From contig CM061240.1 of NCBI GenBank assembly GCA_030848705.1, positions 23,393,001 through 23,457,000 of the forward strand: a DNA stretch of 64,000 bases, written 5' to 3'. Made by a program: the position numbers and the translations under genes. The notes beneath the pieces were generated by a model. That model was not told the DNA's origin. It did no database searches and saw nothing but the letters and a program-made list of their open reading frames with translations. Below, one piece after another: positions 20,278 to 34,900 of this stretch. Source of the DNA: Heracleum sosnowskyi (lineage: Eukaryota; Streptophyta; Magnoliopsida; Apiales; Apiaceae). Position 1 is the first letter of the stretch; every line of letters begins with the position of its first letter.

Positions 20278-22857
20278 ATTACCATTGAGAAAACAACATA
20301 TATGTGCATTTATTGATTTTACCCTCTCTCGAGGCCATCTTTTCTTTTAGTAACAGATTTGCGCCAGAGTAATTTTTTTTTTTTTGACAAAGATTTGCGT
20401 TATGGTATTTTATTTAATTATCCAAAACTTCAAATTAAGTTCTTGCTTCAGAAGTAACACACAGTGGACAACTAAGTAGAAATTCAAGGTTTTTTATTAA
20501 ACCAGAAAAAAATCTAGGTTGCTAATTAACCAGGATCAGTTCACGGTGCATTGCTGTACGAAGTTGGCTTTCATTGGGTCCTGATACATCACTTTCACTA
20601 TTTTTAACATGAAAAAGACGAAACACCATAGGAGACCCGTTTTGTTGCTTTAATAATTGAGTTCGTTTCCTTCTTGGTACGGTTTGGTGTTCTCTTAGAG
20701 CATCTCCGGTGCACAGGACCAACCCACTTACACGTGGGGTCATTTTTTTGCCACATAAGCACCAAGTGGTCTTCCTAAAAAAAGTGGCCACTTCCCTCCA
20801 ATGCACAAGCCCATTTCCAGTTACAAATGGGTCTCATTTAACTTTATTTTACTTTTACTTTCACAATACTTCTTATAAAATTATAATATAACGTTTAAAA
20901 TTAGTTTAATTTAATAATATTAAATTTATAATAATCAAACTAAAATGATTATTTTTTTAAAAAATCGGTAAAATAAAAGACACGTCACATAATAAAAATA
21001 CATCATACTATTAATAAAAGAAATTACATGAGAAAATATAATATTAAAAACATCACACAAGAGAACATTAAATTTAAAACATTACAAAATGAAAAAATTA
21101 ACGATTATTATGAAACTGGATCCATTTTATATTTATAGGAGTAGAAATTATAGCCGTTGCTAAATTATATACGTTATGTAACGTTAATATTAACGTTACA
21201 AAAGTAAAGTAAACAAGAAAATATTAAAACAAATACAGTTGGCAGCAATACAGTCCCACTACAAAACAAATAAAAAAAAAGTAAAAGCTGCCATGCTACA
21301 GTACTCGTCCCTAGCCACCAACTTAGGCTGCAGCCAAGTCCAGTTTTTGCTCCAACGCAGAAATAAGAAACTGGATCCATTTCACGTGTCCCGAGGAGTC
21401 AAATGTGGTCCGCATACATGATTCTTCTAGACTCGCACCTTTTGATACTACAATCATATTGCAATCAGGGGATCTAGTATGAGGTATGGGGACATGTGTC
21501 TCTCTAAAATTAAATTTACTTTTTTACATCATTAAAATTTTGAAAATAAATGAAAGTGTTCTCGTAAAAATTTAAAAATATAAAAGTGTTTTTTCAAAAT
21601 TTATTCAGTGTCTCCCTAAAAAAATCTAGGTCCGTCCCTTATTTGGTAACAATTTATTAGTGGATTGGTGAGTAATATATAACATCTTTTAAATTTAGAC
21701 AAGATATTAAATATAAGAGAAAATTTAATTCAAGTTTCTATTCCAGGGTTACAAGAAATAATATAGTTTAGTAATATTTAGGTTTATTATATTTAATCAT
21801 GTAGAAAAAGAAATTAACATATTTCTCACCACCGTCGTACAAAACTGTTGGTTATGAATCTTCATATAAAATATCATTATAGTAGATGTAATCTTTCTGA
21901 ATATAGACAATTATTTCACTGATGTATTGAAATAGTATTAGCAAATACTTGTTTTATTCGTTGCTCCTCGTCGTCGTCAGTCGTCCTGGCTCGTGTATAG
22001 GCATTTCAATCAAGAAACGATCATGGGGTCATCGTTGGTGTTGTTTCCAGAAACAATTATCAGGTCATCGTCCGTGTTCTTTCTAGAAACAATTATCAGG
22101 TCATCGTCTTGAATAATAATCCTTCGTCATATCTATTAAAATCGAATTTTCATCACAAATTCTAAACCAGAAATTAGTTATAACTTAATTAATAACGAAT
22201 TCAATTAATATGTAAATATCGTTAAACGTAGAAGAAAATCATTCTATTTAATATTAAAAGGTGTATTTAGTTATCAATAAAATTATGTTAAAATACTAAA
22301 AAGAATATTTTGACAATGTAAACCAAATATTATAATTAGATTTCCTAAATCAAAAGAATTCTTAACAGTAAAAAATGGTCACTTTCTTTGTCTGTAAGTT
22401 TAGGTGTATTTTTACTTGAAAAAGAATTGTTAAAACGTGATTAAAATAAAGATTATTTTGTAATTTGTGTCAAAAAAATCATTTTAAAGAACCCAAGATA
22501 CAACACTAATAGTAAATTGAGCAAACCTAATAAATAAAGTTTAAAATCAAGTTAAGGTACAAAATTTTCAACTAATAAACAGAAATAAGTACATAATTTC
22601 TATTAATTTTGCTTGTTAATTATTTTTAGAAATTTACTACTTCAAAAATGGTCAAATATTTTACTTTCCAAACTTGTTGAAAATAGCTATAATTAGTAAA
22701 CGTAAAAAACATGTTGTACCTCTTAGATCGAAAGTTTGCTCGCCTCATTTTTTTTCTTTTCTTGCAAAATACACGATCATCTCATCTTAATTGTTAACCA
22801 TACTTATAGATATTTTTGAATCGTTAGTTTCCCAAAAAGTTAGATACCACGAAGTTG
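20278..22857. other. AT-rich intergenic DNA with repeat scraps
   Basis: No gene is supported. It holds a MITE-like end (AGAGCATCTCCGGTGCA near 20,700), a 16-bp direct repeat GAAACTGGATCCATTT at 21,112 and 21,367, and a 36-bp tandem repeat at 22,014-22,108. Confidence 0.5.
22014..22108. repeat. 36-bp tandem repeat, 2.6 copies
   Basis: Units start at 22,014, 22,050 and 22,086, each GAAACAATTATCAGGTCATC-like. The last two are nearly identical over their overlap; the first is diverged. Confidence 0.8.
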
Positions 22858-22858
22858 G

Positions 22859-22866
22859 TATATACA
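22859..22866 (+). promoter_or_regulatory. Possible TATA box of the prenyltransferase gene
   Basis: GGTATATACAG about 48 bases before the proposed first ATG at 22,907. The position is reasonable for a short leader. It depends on the first exon being real. Confidence 0.25.
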
Positions 22867-22906
22867 GTTTGAATAGTAATCCCACATTCTAAGCTGGGAA
22901 GAAGCC

Positions 22907-22955
22907 ATGATACAAACAATCAACTCTGCATCCTTCTCCTTGCATCTCCAACATG
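22907..22955 (+). CDS. Proposed exon 1 of the prenyltransferase (transit peptide start)
   Basis: ATG at 22,907 opens 16 codons plus one base, rich in Ser/Leu/Gln/His, before the donor CATG|GTACGT. Joined to the acceptor ACCTTTAAG| at 28,383, the split codon becomes GTA and the frame runs straight into SFNTLKPAAP. This avoids the in-frame TAA that spoils the local ATG at 28,368. The fit is good, but it is a short exon across a 5.4-kb intron and needs transcript support. Confidence 0.4.
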
Positions 22956-25900
22956 GTACGTAGCTAGTAACTCAACCATGGTACTATATATATAGCGCTG
23001 TAATTCTGCTTCGTTTTTGTTTTAACCTTTTCAAATTACTTTTTAAACATCACTTACTTAGCTTTGATTACTAATTAACATTCATATTGTTTCTGTTTGC
23101 TCATTTCCTTAAAATCCCTGACTGTTGAAAAATAATATCTCAAATAACAGTATGATTTTTATTTTTTTTCTCCAGAAGTGCATATAAAAAATAATACTCT
23201 CATCTCAAAATAATAAACATAAGGAAAGCAAGCCTAGTATAAAATAAACCTACTATGAAGTCCTACTACATGCATGTCTATCCTCGATGATGTGCTATAT
23301 CTTGTTTTATATTTATTTTATAGAACGAAAATTAAAAATTATTATTTTAACTGAAATAGCATAATACTATATATACAACAAAAAAGATTGATGAAGCTAT
23401 CACCTCATTTAAAAATAAAAAATTTAAAATAAGATTTAAAACAATACACTCAACATATAATGCTATTTTTTGTGTTAAATTATAACAATAATTTCATTTA
23501 TTTTAACATGACAATTGGATATGCACATAGAGTTTGCATCATTAGGAGAAAAACTGGCAACTGGCTTCCTGAAACACCAGTAGTTTATTTTGATATTACT
23601 AGTAACATATAATATTTTCCTATTTCACTGTTTGTTTATTATAATTACATTCAAATAGTACTTATTATTTATAAGGTTCATACATTAAATAATGAATACA
23701 AAATATTATATACGTGTCAGAACAATGAAATTAAAATTATAAAAAGTTTTTATATAGAAACAAACATTACAAAATACGAGTAACATATTAAAGCAAACCA
23801 TCCACCATCTCTTCTTTACTTTTTAACGGGGAAATACATAAATCTCTACTATGTACACTACACAATAATAAATAAACATTGATATAATTGTTGTTAGTAG
23901 TTCAACCATACAAAATATATTAATTGTTGAATTTTTAGTAAATAAACCAAGCACTTAGATTCATATTAAAGAATATTTTATATTTCAATTAGTCTACTAA
24001 AAGTCTAAATTTTGAATTCTCACATCAGCATATTAAATTTTAAAATTCATATTATTAGTTCTAAGCAAAACATGTCATTAATTAAATAACTATAATTATT
24101 ATTATTAATATTATATCATAAAATAATTATTAAAAAAGAAATTATTATAAAAAGAAATTTATGATATTAAAAGTAGCTACAAGAAATCCGTGCATGGCAC
24201 AAATTAAGCTACATTGACCAAACATTAAAATTTTGGTAATGACACGGGTTTTAGGCTTTAAAAAATAGGTCTAACAAAATCTAGTTATTTTCCAAAAATA
24301 TCACGATAATTACTTTTAAATTAAAACATATTATTTTTATTATTTGTTATCATTAAAATATCTATTTTTCAAAAATATGAGATTCAATCCTTACTTATTT
24401 ATTTTAAAACCTATTTTAATACTCTATTTAATAAATAATAAAATAATATAAAAATAGTAACCATCTTATTACTTTTTATAATTAAAACATTTTTTTCAAA
24501 TAAAATCTAATTTTTTTAATTAAATTTTTTAGTTTATTAAAATTTTTAAGTACTTATATACTATAGTCTATAGTCAGTTGGTCAGCGTTGGCGATACTAA
24601 TTTTTATTTCGGGAGGATGTAAAGTATGTTTGCTAGATTCTATCGTTATAAATCACGGTTATAAAGTATGTTTGAATTAAAATATATTATCTATACTATG
24701 CTATATTATTAAAATCGAAATATTAGTTATTTATAACCAATTACATTTTTTTAGTTAAAACACATTATTTTTTCTATTATTTTATAACAAAATCTCCTCA
24801 TTTTCCAAAAATTACCTTTTGAGCTAAATCACAATATTTGTTCTATTTTTTAAAACAAAATCTCCTTATTTTCCAAAAATATCACCGCATAAAACACATA
24901 ATTTGTTTTTTCTATTTTTCTAACAAAATTTCATGTTTTCCAAAAATATCACGTGCGACTATGTTTCAACTAAAACATTTTACTTTTTCTATCTTTTTTA
25001 ATAAAACCCCTCATTTTCTAAAAGTATTACCGGCAAACCCTTAATTATTTATTTTAAAACCTATTTTAATATTTTTAATTATTTAAACAAATTACCTATT
25101 TTAACATGTCTACTTATTTTTTTAACAAATGCATTTAATAAAATTTAAAACGTAAATAATCAAATAATAACTATCAACGAGAATTTCTTTTTTCAACTAA
25201 ACATGTTACTTTTTCTATATTTTTTCCTTACTAAAACTCTCATTTTTCAAAAATACCAAAAATAATACGGGCAAACCCATAATTGTTTATTTTTACACCT
25301 ATTTTAATATTTTTAAATATTTAAAAAGGTTGACATTAAATTTTTTAGTTTATTATTTTTTAAGGTCCGTGCGGTTATAATCTATTACTTAAGTGTACTT
25401 CATGTTTTTACTTAATTAACCTTACTTATTTATAGAATTATATTATTAAATAATAATATTACCTATTTATAATCAATTAATTTTTTCACCTAAAATAAAT
25501 TATTTTTTCTATTTTTTCCAACAAATTCTTCTGCTTTTTCAAATATATCACGGCAATTACCTTTTCAAACTAAAACATCTTAGTTTTTCTATTTTTCCTT
25601 ATTAAAACCCCTCCTTTTCCAAAAATATGACGAACAAATCTTTAGTTATTTATTTTTAAATCTATTTTAATATTATAATTATTTTTTAAAAGTTTACCTA
25701 TTTTAACATGCCTACTTATTTTTCTTATCAAATGCAATTACTAAAAATATTAAAAATTAAATAATCAAATATCTATTTATAACCAATTATCTTTGCAGCG
25801 AAAACACATTATAGATTTTTTCTAAAAAAATCCCTCATTTTCTAAATATATCACTGGAAATTGCCTTTTTCAATTTACTTTTTCTATTTTTCTCACTAAA

Positions 25901-28900
25901 ATCCATTATTTTTCTAAAAATATCACAATAAACCCTTTACTTATTTATTAAAACGTATTTAAATATTTTAATTATTAAATTTTAAAACCTAATTTTCCAA
26001 AAATATCACGGACATTTACCTTTTTAAACTAAATATATGTTACATTTTTTATTTTTCCTTACTAAAATATCTCCTTTTCCAAAAATATAACGAGAAAGCC
26101 TTTACTTATTTATTTTAAAATATGTTTTAATATTTTTAATTAATTAAAAGTGTTTAGCTAATTTAAAATGTCTACTTATTTTTTTAACAAATACAATTAA
26201 AAAAAATTAATAAAATAATAATAAAATAACAATTAACAATCCGTGCATGAGTTTTAAGCTAGTATTATTAAAGCCGAAACAATGAAAGTTTGGTTTTCGG
26301 TTTTTGGTCGGTTTTCGGTCTTTTATTCTATTTAATAAATAATAAAAAAATATAAAAATATTAACTAGATGATTGCCTTATATAATTAAAATATATTTTT
26401 TCTAACAAAATCTACTCTTTTTTCAAAAATATCATGACAATTATCTTTAAATTAAAACATATTACCTTTTATATTTGTTATCACTAAAATATCTGTTTTC
26501 CAAAAATATGAGGTGCAATCCTTACTTATTTATTTTAAAACTTATTTTAATACTCTATTTAATAAATAATAAAATAATATAAAAATAGTAACTAGGTGAT
26601 TGACTTTTATAATTAAAAAAAAATTCTAACAAAATGTACTCCTTTTCCAAAAATATCACGACAATTACCTTTAAATTAAAACATATTATCTTTTATATTT
26701 GTTATCACTAAAATCTCTATTTTTCAAAAATATGAGGTGCAATTCTTACTTATTTATTTTAAAACCTATTTTAATACTCTATTTAATAAATAATAAAATA
26801 ATATAAAAATAGTAACTGACTGATGGCCTTTTATAGTTAAAACATTTTTTGTCAAACAAAATCTAATTTGTTTTCAAAAATATCACGTACAATTACCTTT
26901 AAATTAAAATATATTACCTTTTAAATTTGTTATCACTAAAATCTCTATTTTTCAAAAATATCAAGTGCAACCCTTACTTATATATTTTAAAACCTATTTT
27001 AATACTTTGAATTATTAAAAAAAAACTTATCTATTTTAACATGTCATCGTATTTTTTTAAGAAATACAATTAATATAATTAAAACACTTTTAAAAATATC
27101 GAGGACAATTATTATTTTTTAATTTTTTATGTTAGATTTTCTATGTCCTTATTATTAATATTATTTTATTATAAAATAATATTAATAATACATCATTTAT
27201 CTGTCCCATTTGTATTTTTTAATATTTTTTTATGTTTCAATTAATATTTAAGTTTCTCATTTTATAATTTATCATATTAACTTTTACTTTTATTTTAATA
27301 TTTTCCATTAACATTAAATTTTTTAGTTTATTATTTTTTAAGACTATAGGCCGGTATAACTTAAATACAAAATTAGAAATCATGATAGTACACTTATTTG
27401 TGATCTACGCTGTGTGTATGCGGGCCAGGTCTAAGTGGTCAAGGATTAATCGACGAAAATTTAGACTATATTAATGGGTTAAAATTTAAAAAAAATGATC
27501 AAATTAAGAATTAAATTGTAAAACAAATTAATAAAAATAGAAGATATCAATTTTTTAAAAGTGGATTAATTTTTTAAAATTAATCAAAAGTGGATGTCAA
27601 TTTTTTTAATTGTATAGAAGATATCTTTCAATACTATAATTAAATTATATAAAAATTATTTTTAAATACATTGAACTAATTTTCCCATTAATCATTCCTA
27701 TTAATGGTAGCTTAGTTGATTAATGGCTAGAAGGTAAGCTAATTACTAGTATCAACCTGCCCAATTCTTTATGAGAACAAAAATATAACTTTCTTTAATT
27801 GAAACCATAATGTTGTGGATCAAAAATTAGATTGTATTTTAATTTTAGGGTTTATTAGCCTTGGAAATTTTTAACTGGAGCTCTTGCTAATCGAGACAAA
27901 ACAGGTGGATGTCTACGTATCCTTATCCTTAGAGGTAGAAAATCAATAAAAAATAATTATGATTTGTAGTATGTAATGCTTAGATTGCTCTCATTTCTTT
28001 ACAGTTTTTTTACCGCACGCATTTTAATATTATCTACAACTTATTTTTAAAATTTTCTTTTTCTAAATAAAAATTAGACATTATATTTTTATTCAGAAAA
28101 AGAAAAAAATTAAAATAATTTATCGAAATATATATTAAAAAATTATTAAAATGCTGCATCCCACGTAAACAATTGAGGGGAGGGAGTATTTATTAGGAGT
28201 TCCTTTGAGATAAATTTGTAGCCCGTTTAGGTTTTGAATTATTTCTACCTTTTAGGCTAAATTTAATTTCTTCTTAATCATTTGTCTATTAATAATATCT
28301 ATACAAGGGTGAGAAATATTTAAAGTGAACAATTCTTGAAAAACTACAGATAAATTGTGCATTTACGATGTTGTACCTTTAAGTATCTTTCAATACTTTG
28401 AAGCCTGCTGCTCCTACAGTTTCTCTTAGGAAGCCACGATTTTGTTCTTGGAAATTTAACATATCTCTCACTTTCATAGGTTTTCCTGCGTCCCTTCAAC
28501 AACGAAGAAGACAGATGCTTAATGCACTTCAATATAAGGAAGACAAATTTTCCAAAGTTCCCGGTCTCAAAGGGTCAACTTTAAATAATAGTTTTGAAAG
28601 CAGTTATGGTTACAAGCTAGTAAGAAAGCAAAAAGTTGATAGACCACCATCGTCTACCCAATCAGAAAATGAGTTCATCTTACAACCACAAGATGATCAC
28701 ATAATGACATTCCAAAGTAGTTTAGGGATGCAAGTAGCTTTATTCTTAAGATTCTGTCGCCCACACAGCATTATTGGTACCGTAAGTATTGGTTAAACTT
28801 TCATTATCATATTTTACCAGAGAATTGTCAACAAGAATTGTTTAACTATTCCAAGGTTTCCACTTCCTAACAGATTATTGGTGTAACTTCAGTTTCCCTG

Positions 28901-31900
28901 CTACCTATAACCTCAATAGGCGACTTGTCGCCTGCAGTTTTTACCGGATTACTAAAGGTAAAAGAGAGTTCTTATTTTCTTGAAGTGGCATAAAGAAATA
29001 TTAATTAAATTGTACTTATCAAGCTTTCTCAACTTATGTAGGCATTGATTCCAATGGCTTGTATGAACACATATGTTACTTGTGTAAACCAAGTGGCTGA
29101 TGTGGAAATAGACAAGGTATGTACCAAGTACTTATGAAAAATAATTACTTATTTATTTTCCTTTTATAGGGAGAAAATAAACCTGCATTTGAACGCATTC
29201 TTTTCAGATAAACAAGCCACATTTTGTATTGGCTGCGGGTGAATATACCATCGAACAGGGAAAGGCGATTGTTGCAGCACTTGCACTTATGGTTATTACT
29301 GCTTTTACTGATAAATGATTAATTATTGCATTTATTTTGTATTGTTACATCTTTTAATGTTAGCTAATAATGCAGTTACTGGAGGTATATACAATTTTGG
29401 TGTAGTAATGATGTACTATTGGTCCGGAATGTTTTGCAGAGTTTGGGAATGGGAATTATGTTCAAGTCCCCACCGATATTTGCTGGCCTTCTAGTATACT
29501 TTCTACTTGGAACTGCTTATTCTGTTGAGGTGAAATTTATATTCATGTGTTTTTTTTAGAGTAAATAGCAGTTTGCACCCCTTTACTTTGGACGTTTTTT
29601 CGATTTGGTCCTGAATAATGTTCTGTAGCAGAATGCACCCTTATGTTTAATTATCGCTTCGATTTGCACCCCTTTGACCAAATTCCGTTAATTTTGACTG
29701 TCGCCGTTAATTAGAGCAGGGGTAAAATTGGAAAATATATTCCAGAAACGTGTTCTTCGTGTTCTTGAGAATCAAACTCAAATTTGAAGGCGTTATCGGA
29801 ATCCGATTTCGACACTCTAGTAGTCGAATCGAATCTCTCATCATCCTCTATCCAAATCCATCATCAGAATTCACATGGGTATGATTTCTGAGTTTTTATT
29901 ATTTTTAATTATTTAATTATTTTCGAATTAATTGATTTAATTAGGGGGAATCTTTGTTTTCGATTGTTCTTGATAATTGGTGATATGAATGGATTGTGTG
30001 TGTTGTGATGAATGTTTTGATGATTTTTAACTGATTTTTGGAGCCTGGAATTAAGCAAATCGAAATTTTAGAAGCTCGCCGGAGTTCTTGAGCTTTTGGT
30101 CGGATTTTTGACTCATTCATTGGTTCTTGTTTATGTTTCCAGCATTAGATAGATCGTAGGAAGAGGAATGAATACATGTAATAATTTGTGAGTGTGGTGT
30201 TCGTTTTTGACTCGTCGGAAAATCGGCCGACCGCCGGCTTCGCGACTTGGCCGGAATCGGTGAGTGTTTTGGCTCACTTCCGAGCCGCTTTGTTGATGTT
30301 TTTGTTGGGGAAATGGTTCGTGTTACGTTCCCCGGTGAAAGCTCGTGTTTTAGACTGATTTGGGCTCGCCGGCGGTGAGGCTATCGGCCGTGTTCTAGAT
30401 GAACCATTACACTCTGTTGCATCTCAGACGAATTTGTAATTTATGAGCGTATATCACAACCTTATTTTTGCCCTTTAATTCATTTCTACCAAATTATATA
30501 ATAGTTCAATCTTTCTAATTTTACACAATGTACTAAAAATCTTATAGTTTAGGAGTGTAACTTAAAAATTTGTACTCGCACAATAACTATTTTGCAGTAG
30601 AATATTAACTCCAGCTTGTGTTATGTGCAGTTACCATTATTAAGATGGAAGAAAAACCCTTTTCTTGCTGCATTGTGCTTAGTAGCTGTATGCGGATTAA
30701 TAATTCCATTAGTTGCCTTCATCCACATGGAGGTAACTCCATGCATTACAACAGGAATACCCAACTTTTATGAAGTTCTTACATATATTTTACATAAATG
30801 CATGTGAAGAGTTTTCAATGATGTGCAGAAGTATGTGCTTCGCAGACAACTAGTATTTACGAGGTCTTTGGGTTTCACCATCTTTGCATATATCTTGTTT
30901 GGGATTGTTATCGCACTAATGAAGGTAAAGCCCTTAGAATTGCAGTATATTATTTGATCACGCAAAAATTCGTTGTGGCTACTAAATTTGAAATATACTC
31001 CCCTCCCTCCGTCCCTCCAGCAGGATTACATTTGGGACTGGACGTAGTACTCTGCATGCATTAGGCTTCTAAAAATATAGTTTCATAAATTATTTTAATT
31101 TTTTTTTTCTGAATAAAAATATAATGTTTAAATTTTTATTCAGAAAAAGAAAATTTTAAAAATAAGTTATGAAACTATATTTTATATACACCAAAATGCG
31201 TGTGAAGAAAAAAAAACTATTAAAAATGGGTGGGACGGACCGAGTATTATATATATATTTACATATGTTTCTCATCAAAATTTATGATTAAATTCTAGAC
31301 AATGTTAAGGTCCAGAGAACTACTAATTTTATGCTTAATCTACCCTTTCTATATTCCACTTTGGTATAAAATAGTTGGAGATTTTTTATTTTATTTTTCG
31401 ACTACTACCCTTAATTCATCCTTAACCATAAACTTAACTCTAACTTTAGGATAGCACATGGTTTTACAAAAATTGTTCCTTTCACTAATCTAAATTATTT
31501 TCTAACTTTACATCTAATTTAACAGGACATCCCCGATGTTGAAGGTGATCGAGTATTTGGCATCCAGACATTCAGTCTCCTGTATGACAAAAAGAAAGTT
31601 AGTAACTAAAAAACTTATACATTCGGAATTTCTTTAATCTTTTTTCATTTCAAGAACATCTAGAACATCTGCATTTAGTTCATCAATATATATTATCCAA
31701 AACTGAACTTTTCAAAATATAAATAACTTAACAAACATGAATTGAATGAGTAAAAACATACAAGATATTATTGTAGGAAATATCAAAATACACCAAGATA
31801 AAATAACATATATATATGCAGTCTTACTATAAAATAACAAATTTATAGTCTTACTACTTAATCAGCTATGTTTTAATGGTTTAAACTCAATATCATAAAT

Positions 31901-34900
31901 GCGTTACTCACCTTCTGACGATCTAAAGCACAATCAATTTTAGTTTTGTAAACAACCACTATGACTAAATCATAATTTTTTCGGTGGTTTCCATACAAAC
32001 ATTTTGTTCCAGCACATAAATTGTTAAAGTAATTTTTAGGAGTTCAATGTTTCTCTTTACCTTAAATTATCAACAATATTCAATGAATAAGGCACTTAAA
32101 TCTCCTCCCCATTCCGTCATAATTGGCGAGATTTGTTGTAGTGATTATCACGGATCAAGCATTAAGGTTTATGAAAATTTGTCTAGAATTTATATTTGTT
32201 TAAATCTAATTAGTTAATTAGTCGGGCACCTATGTTAGATATCCTAGTACCTCATCACATATACATAAGTTTTGATCGTTCAAAACAAGTAAAACAAGAG
32301 TGTATCTAAACGTTCTAATCTTTATTCCACCAAAACATTATACATAAATAGTTCAAGACGTACAAGATGTTGGAGTTTAATCTAAACTCTGCATGTTTTT
32401 ATTTATCTGTTTTATTTCAGTAGTAAAATAAATTGTAGTCCTTGCTTGTGTGCAACAGGACTTAGTCAATAGTTTGTTATCGAGTTTGTAGGAGTGTGTA
32501 GGTGCATGTCTAGAACGTGGGGAGGTTTCCTAGTTTATCTCAACCACTGCTAGTTTAAATAACGTATGTATGTATGTGCTTTGCTGTGTGTGTAAGCAGA
32601 GAACTGGTTGTTTTGTTTTGGAGCATTCTGATTAATACAAAAACTGAGCTTGTCTCATTGTGTGTTTGCGTCTATACATTCATATACATTCAGGATTAAC
32701 GTCTTTGATCCTACATTGTGGTATCAGAGCCTGCAACACTGGGTACGTGAATGTCGAAAACAACAGTCATGGAGGGGAACAAGGTTAAGGGAGGATCAAT
32801 AGGCCTGAGTTATCCAACACTTACACGGGCGAACTACACAGCCTGGTCCATGAAAATGAGAGTGTATATGCAAGCCCACGGAGTGTGGGAGGCTGTTAAG
32901 CCCAGCGATCCAAAAGCTGTAGCTGAGGAAAAGACGGATAAGATTGCACTGGCTATGATTTATCAAGGGATTCCCGAGGATGTATTGTTGTCTCTGGCAG
33001 AAAAGAAGACGTCGAAAGAGGCGTGGGAGGCAATAAAAACTATATGTCAAGGAGCTGATCGGGCCAAGACGGCCAAAGTTCAGACATTACAAGCAGAATT
33101 TGAAGCCTTAGTCATGAAGGAGACGGACAAGATTGACGACTTTTACCTGAAAATCAATGGGCTAGTGTCAAACATACGTGCACTAGGCTCAGAAGTGAGT
33201 GAAAGCTATGTTGTCAAGAAGTTGCTGCGTGCAGTCCCACCCAAGTTTCTGCAAATCGCCTCAACAATCGAGCAATTCGGTGACCTTGAGAAGATGACAG
33301 TAGAGGAGACAATAGGGTCACTCAAAACTCATGAAGAGAGAATGAGAGGGCAGGCTGGTACGAACAACAGTGCAAACAAGGATCAACTATTGCTGACATA
33401 GGAGGAATGGTTAAGGAGGGAAACAAAGGAGGGCAAACTTTTGCTCACCAGGGAGGAGTGGCAAAATCGATCTGCTAACTGAGGCACAGAGGGAATGAAT
33501 GCACGAGGGCACTGGAACCGTGACAAAAGCCACGTGAGGTGCTTCAACTGTCAAGCCTACGGTCACTATGCAGCCGAGTGCAAGAAACCAAAGCGCTTTA
33601 AGAAACCTGAACTGGAGGCGAACTTGAATCAGACTGAAGCCCTGGATGATGAACCTGCCTTGCTGTTAACTGAATGTGGAGAAGTGACGAACAGGGGAAT
33701 GGTGTTGCTGAACGAGGAGGGTGTCATACCGGTGCTGAAGCAGAGCAAAGAAACCAATGTCGACATTGACGTATGGTATCTTGACAACGGAGCATCAAAC
33801 CACATGACAGGCCAACGCAGCAAGTTTAGCTCGATAGATGAGACAGTGACTGGACAAGTGAGGTTTGGGGATAACTCCACAGTGACAATCAGAGGAAAAT
33901 GGTCTGTTACGATGAACTGCAAAAATGGTGAAACACGAAAGCTGCACGAGGTATATTATATTCCCTCTCTTCGTAATAATATTATAAGTCTGGGGCAATT
34001 ATCCGAGGAGGGAAATAAAGTATTGTTACAAGGAGAGTATCTTTGGGTTCGTGACAATCAAGGGAAATTGCTAATGAAAGTGCAACGTACTTCTAATAGA
34101 CTGTACAAAATCAGAATTGAAAGTAGTGAGCATGCTTGTTTGATCTCAAAGGTTGAGAAAGATACATGGCTCTGGCACTCTCGCCTTGGCCATGTAAATT
34201 TCCCTACTTTGGTCATGATGTCCAAGGAAGAAATGGCTCATGGTTTGCCAAAATTGATTCACCCCAAGGCACTGTGTGATGGCTGTTTGATGTCTAAACA
34301 AACTCGGAGTTCATTCCCTGCAAAGTCGAATTTATGTGCTCAATCCGTCCTGGAATTGATATATGCAGATATTTGTGGCCCACTCACACCACAAACTTCT
34401 GCAGGAAATTGGTATTTTATGTTGCTAGTTGACGACTTCAGTAGATATATGTGGGTTTATTTGCTGAAATCAAAGGACGAGGCACTCATGACGTTTAAAA
34501 ACTTCAGAAAATTGGTTGAGAAAGAATTTGGCAAGGTGATAAAAGTATTACGGACTGACCGTGGTGGTGAATTTTGTTCCAAGGAGTTCAAATTGTACTG
34601 TGAAGAGGCTGGTATTCAACGACATCTCACAGCACCATACTCACCCCAACAGAATGGCGTTGTTGAATGCAGAAATAGGACTGTCATGGCCATGGTGAGA
34701 AGCTTCTTGAAGGGGATGAATATGCCTGCAACGTTTTGGGGAGAGGCTGTGAGACACTCGGTTTATTGCTTGAATATGCTGCCCACTCGAGCTGTAGCCG
34801 GAAAAACGCCTCATGAAGCCTGGAAGGGGAGCAAACCACAATTGCATCATCTCAAAATCTTCGGGTGTATTGCACACATGAAGGTGCCAGGAGTCCACAC

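Noticed and set aside
20522..20806. Minus-strand 94-residue ORF
   Set aside because: No recognisable motif; overlaps MITE-like sequence.
28368..28382. Local ATG as start of the prenyltransferase
   Set aside because: Followed after four codons by TAA in the same frame; kept only as a possible short upstream ORF or a sign of pseudogenisation.
30616..30807. 63-residue ORF as a separate gene
   Set aside because: It is exon 7 of the prenyltransferase read through into its introns.
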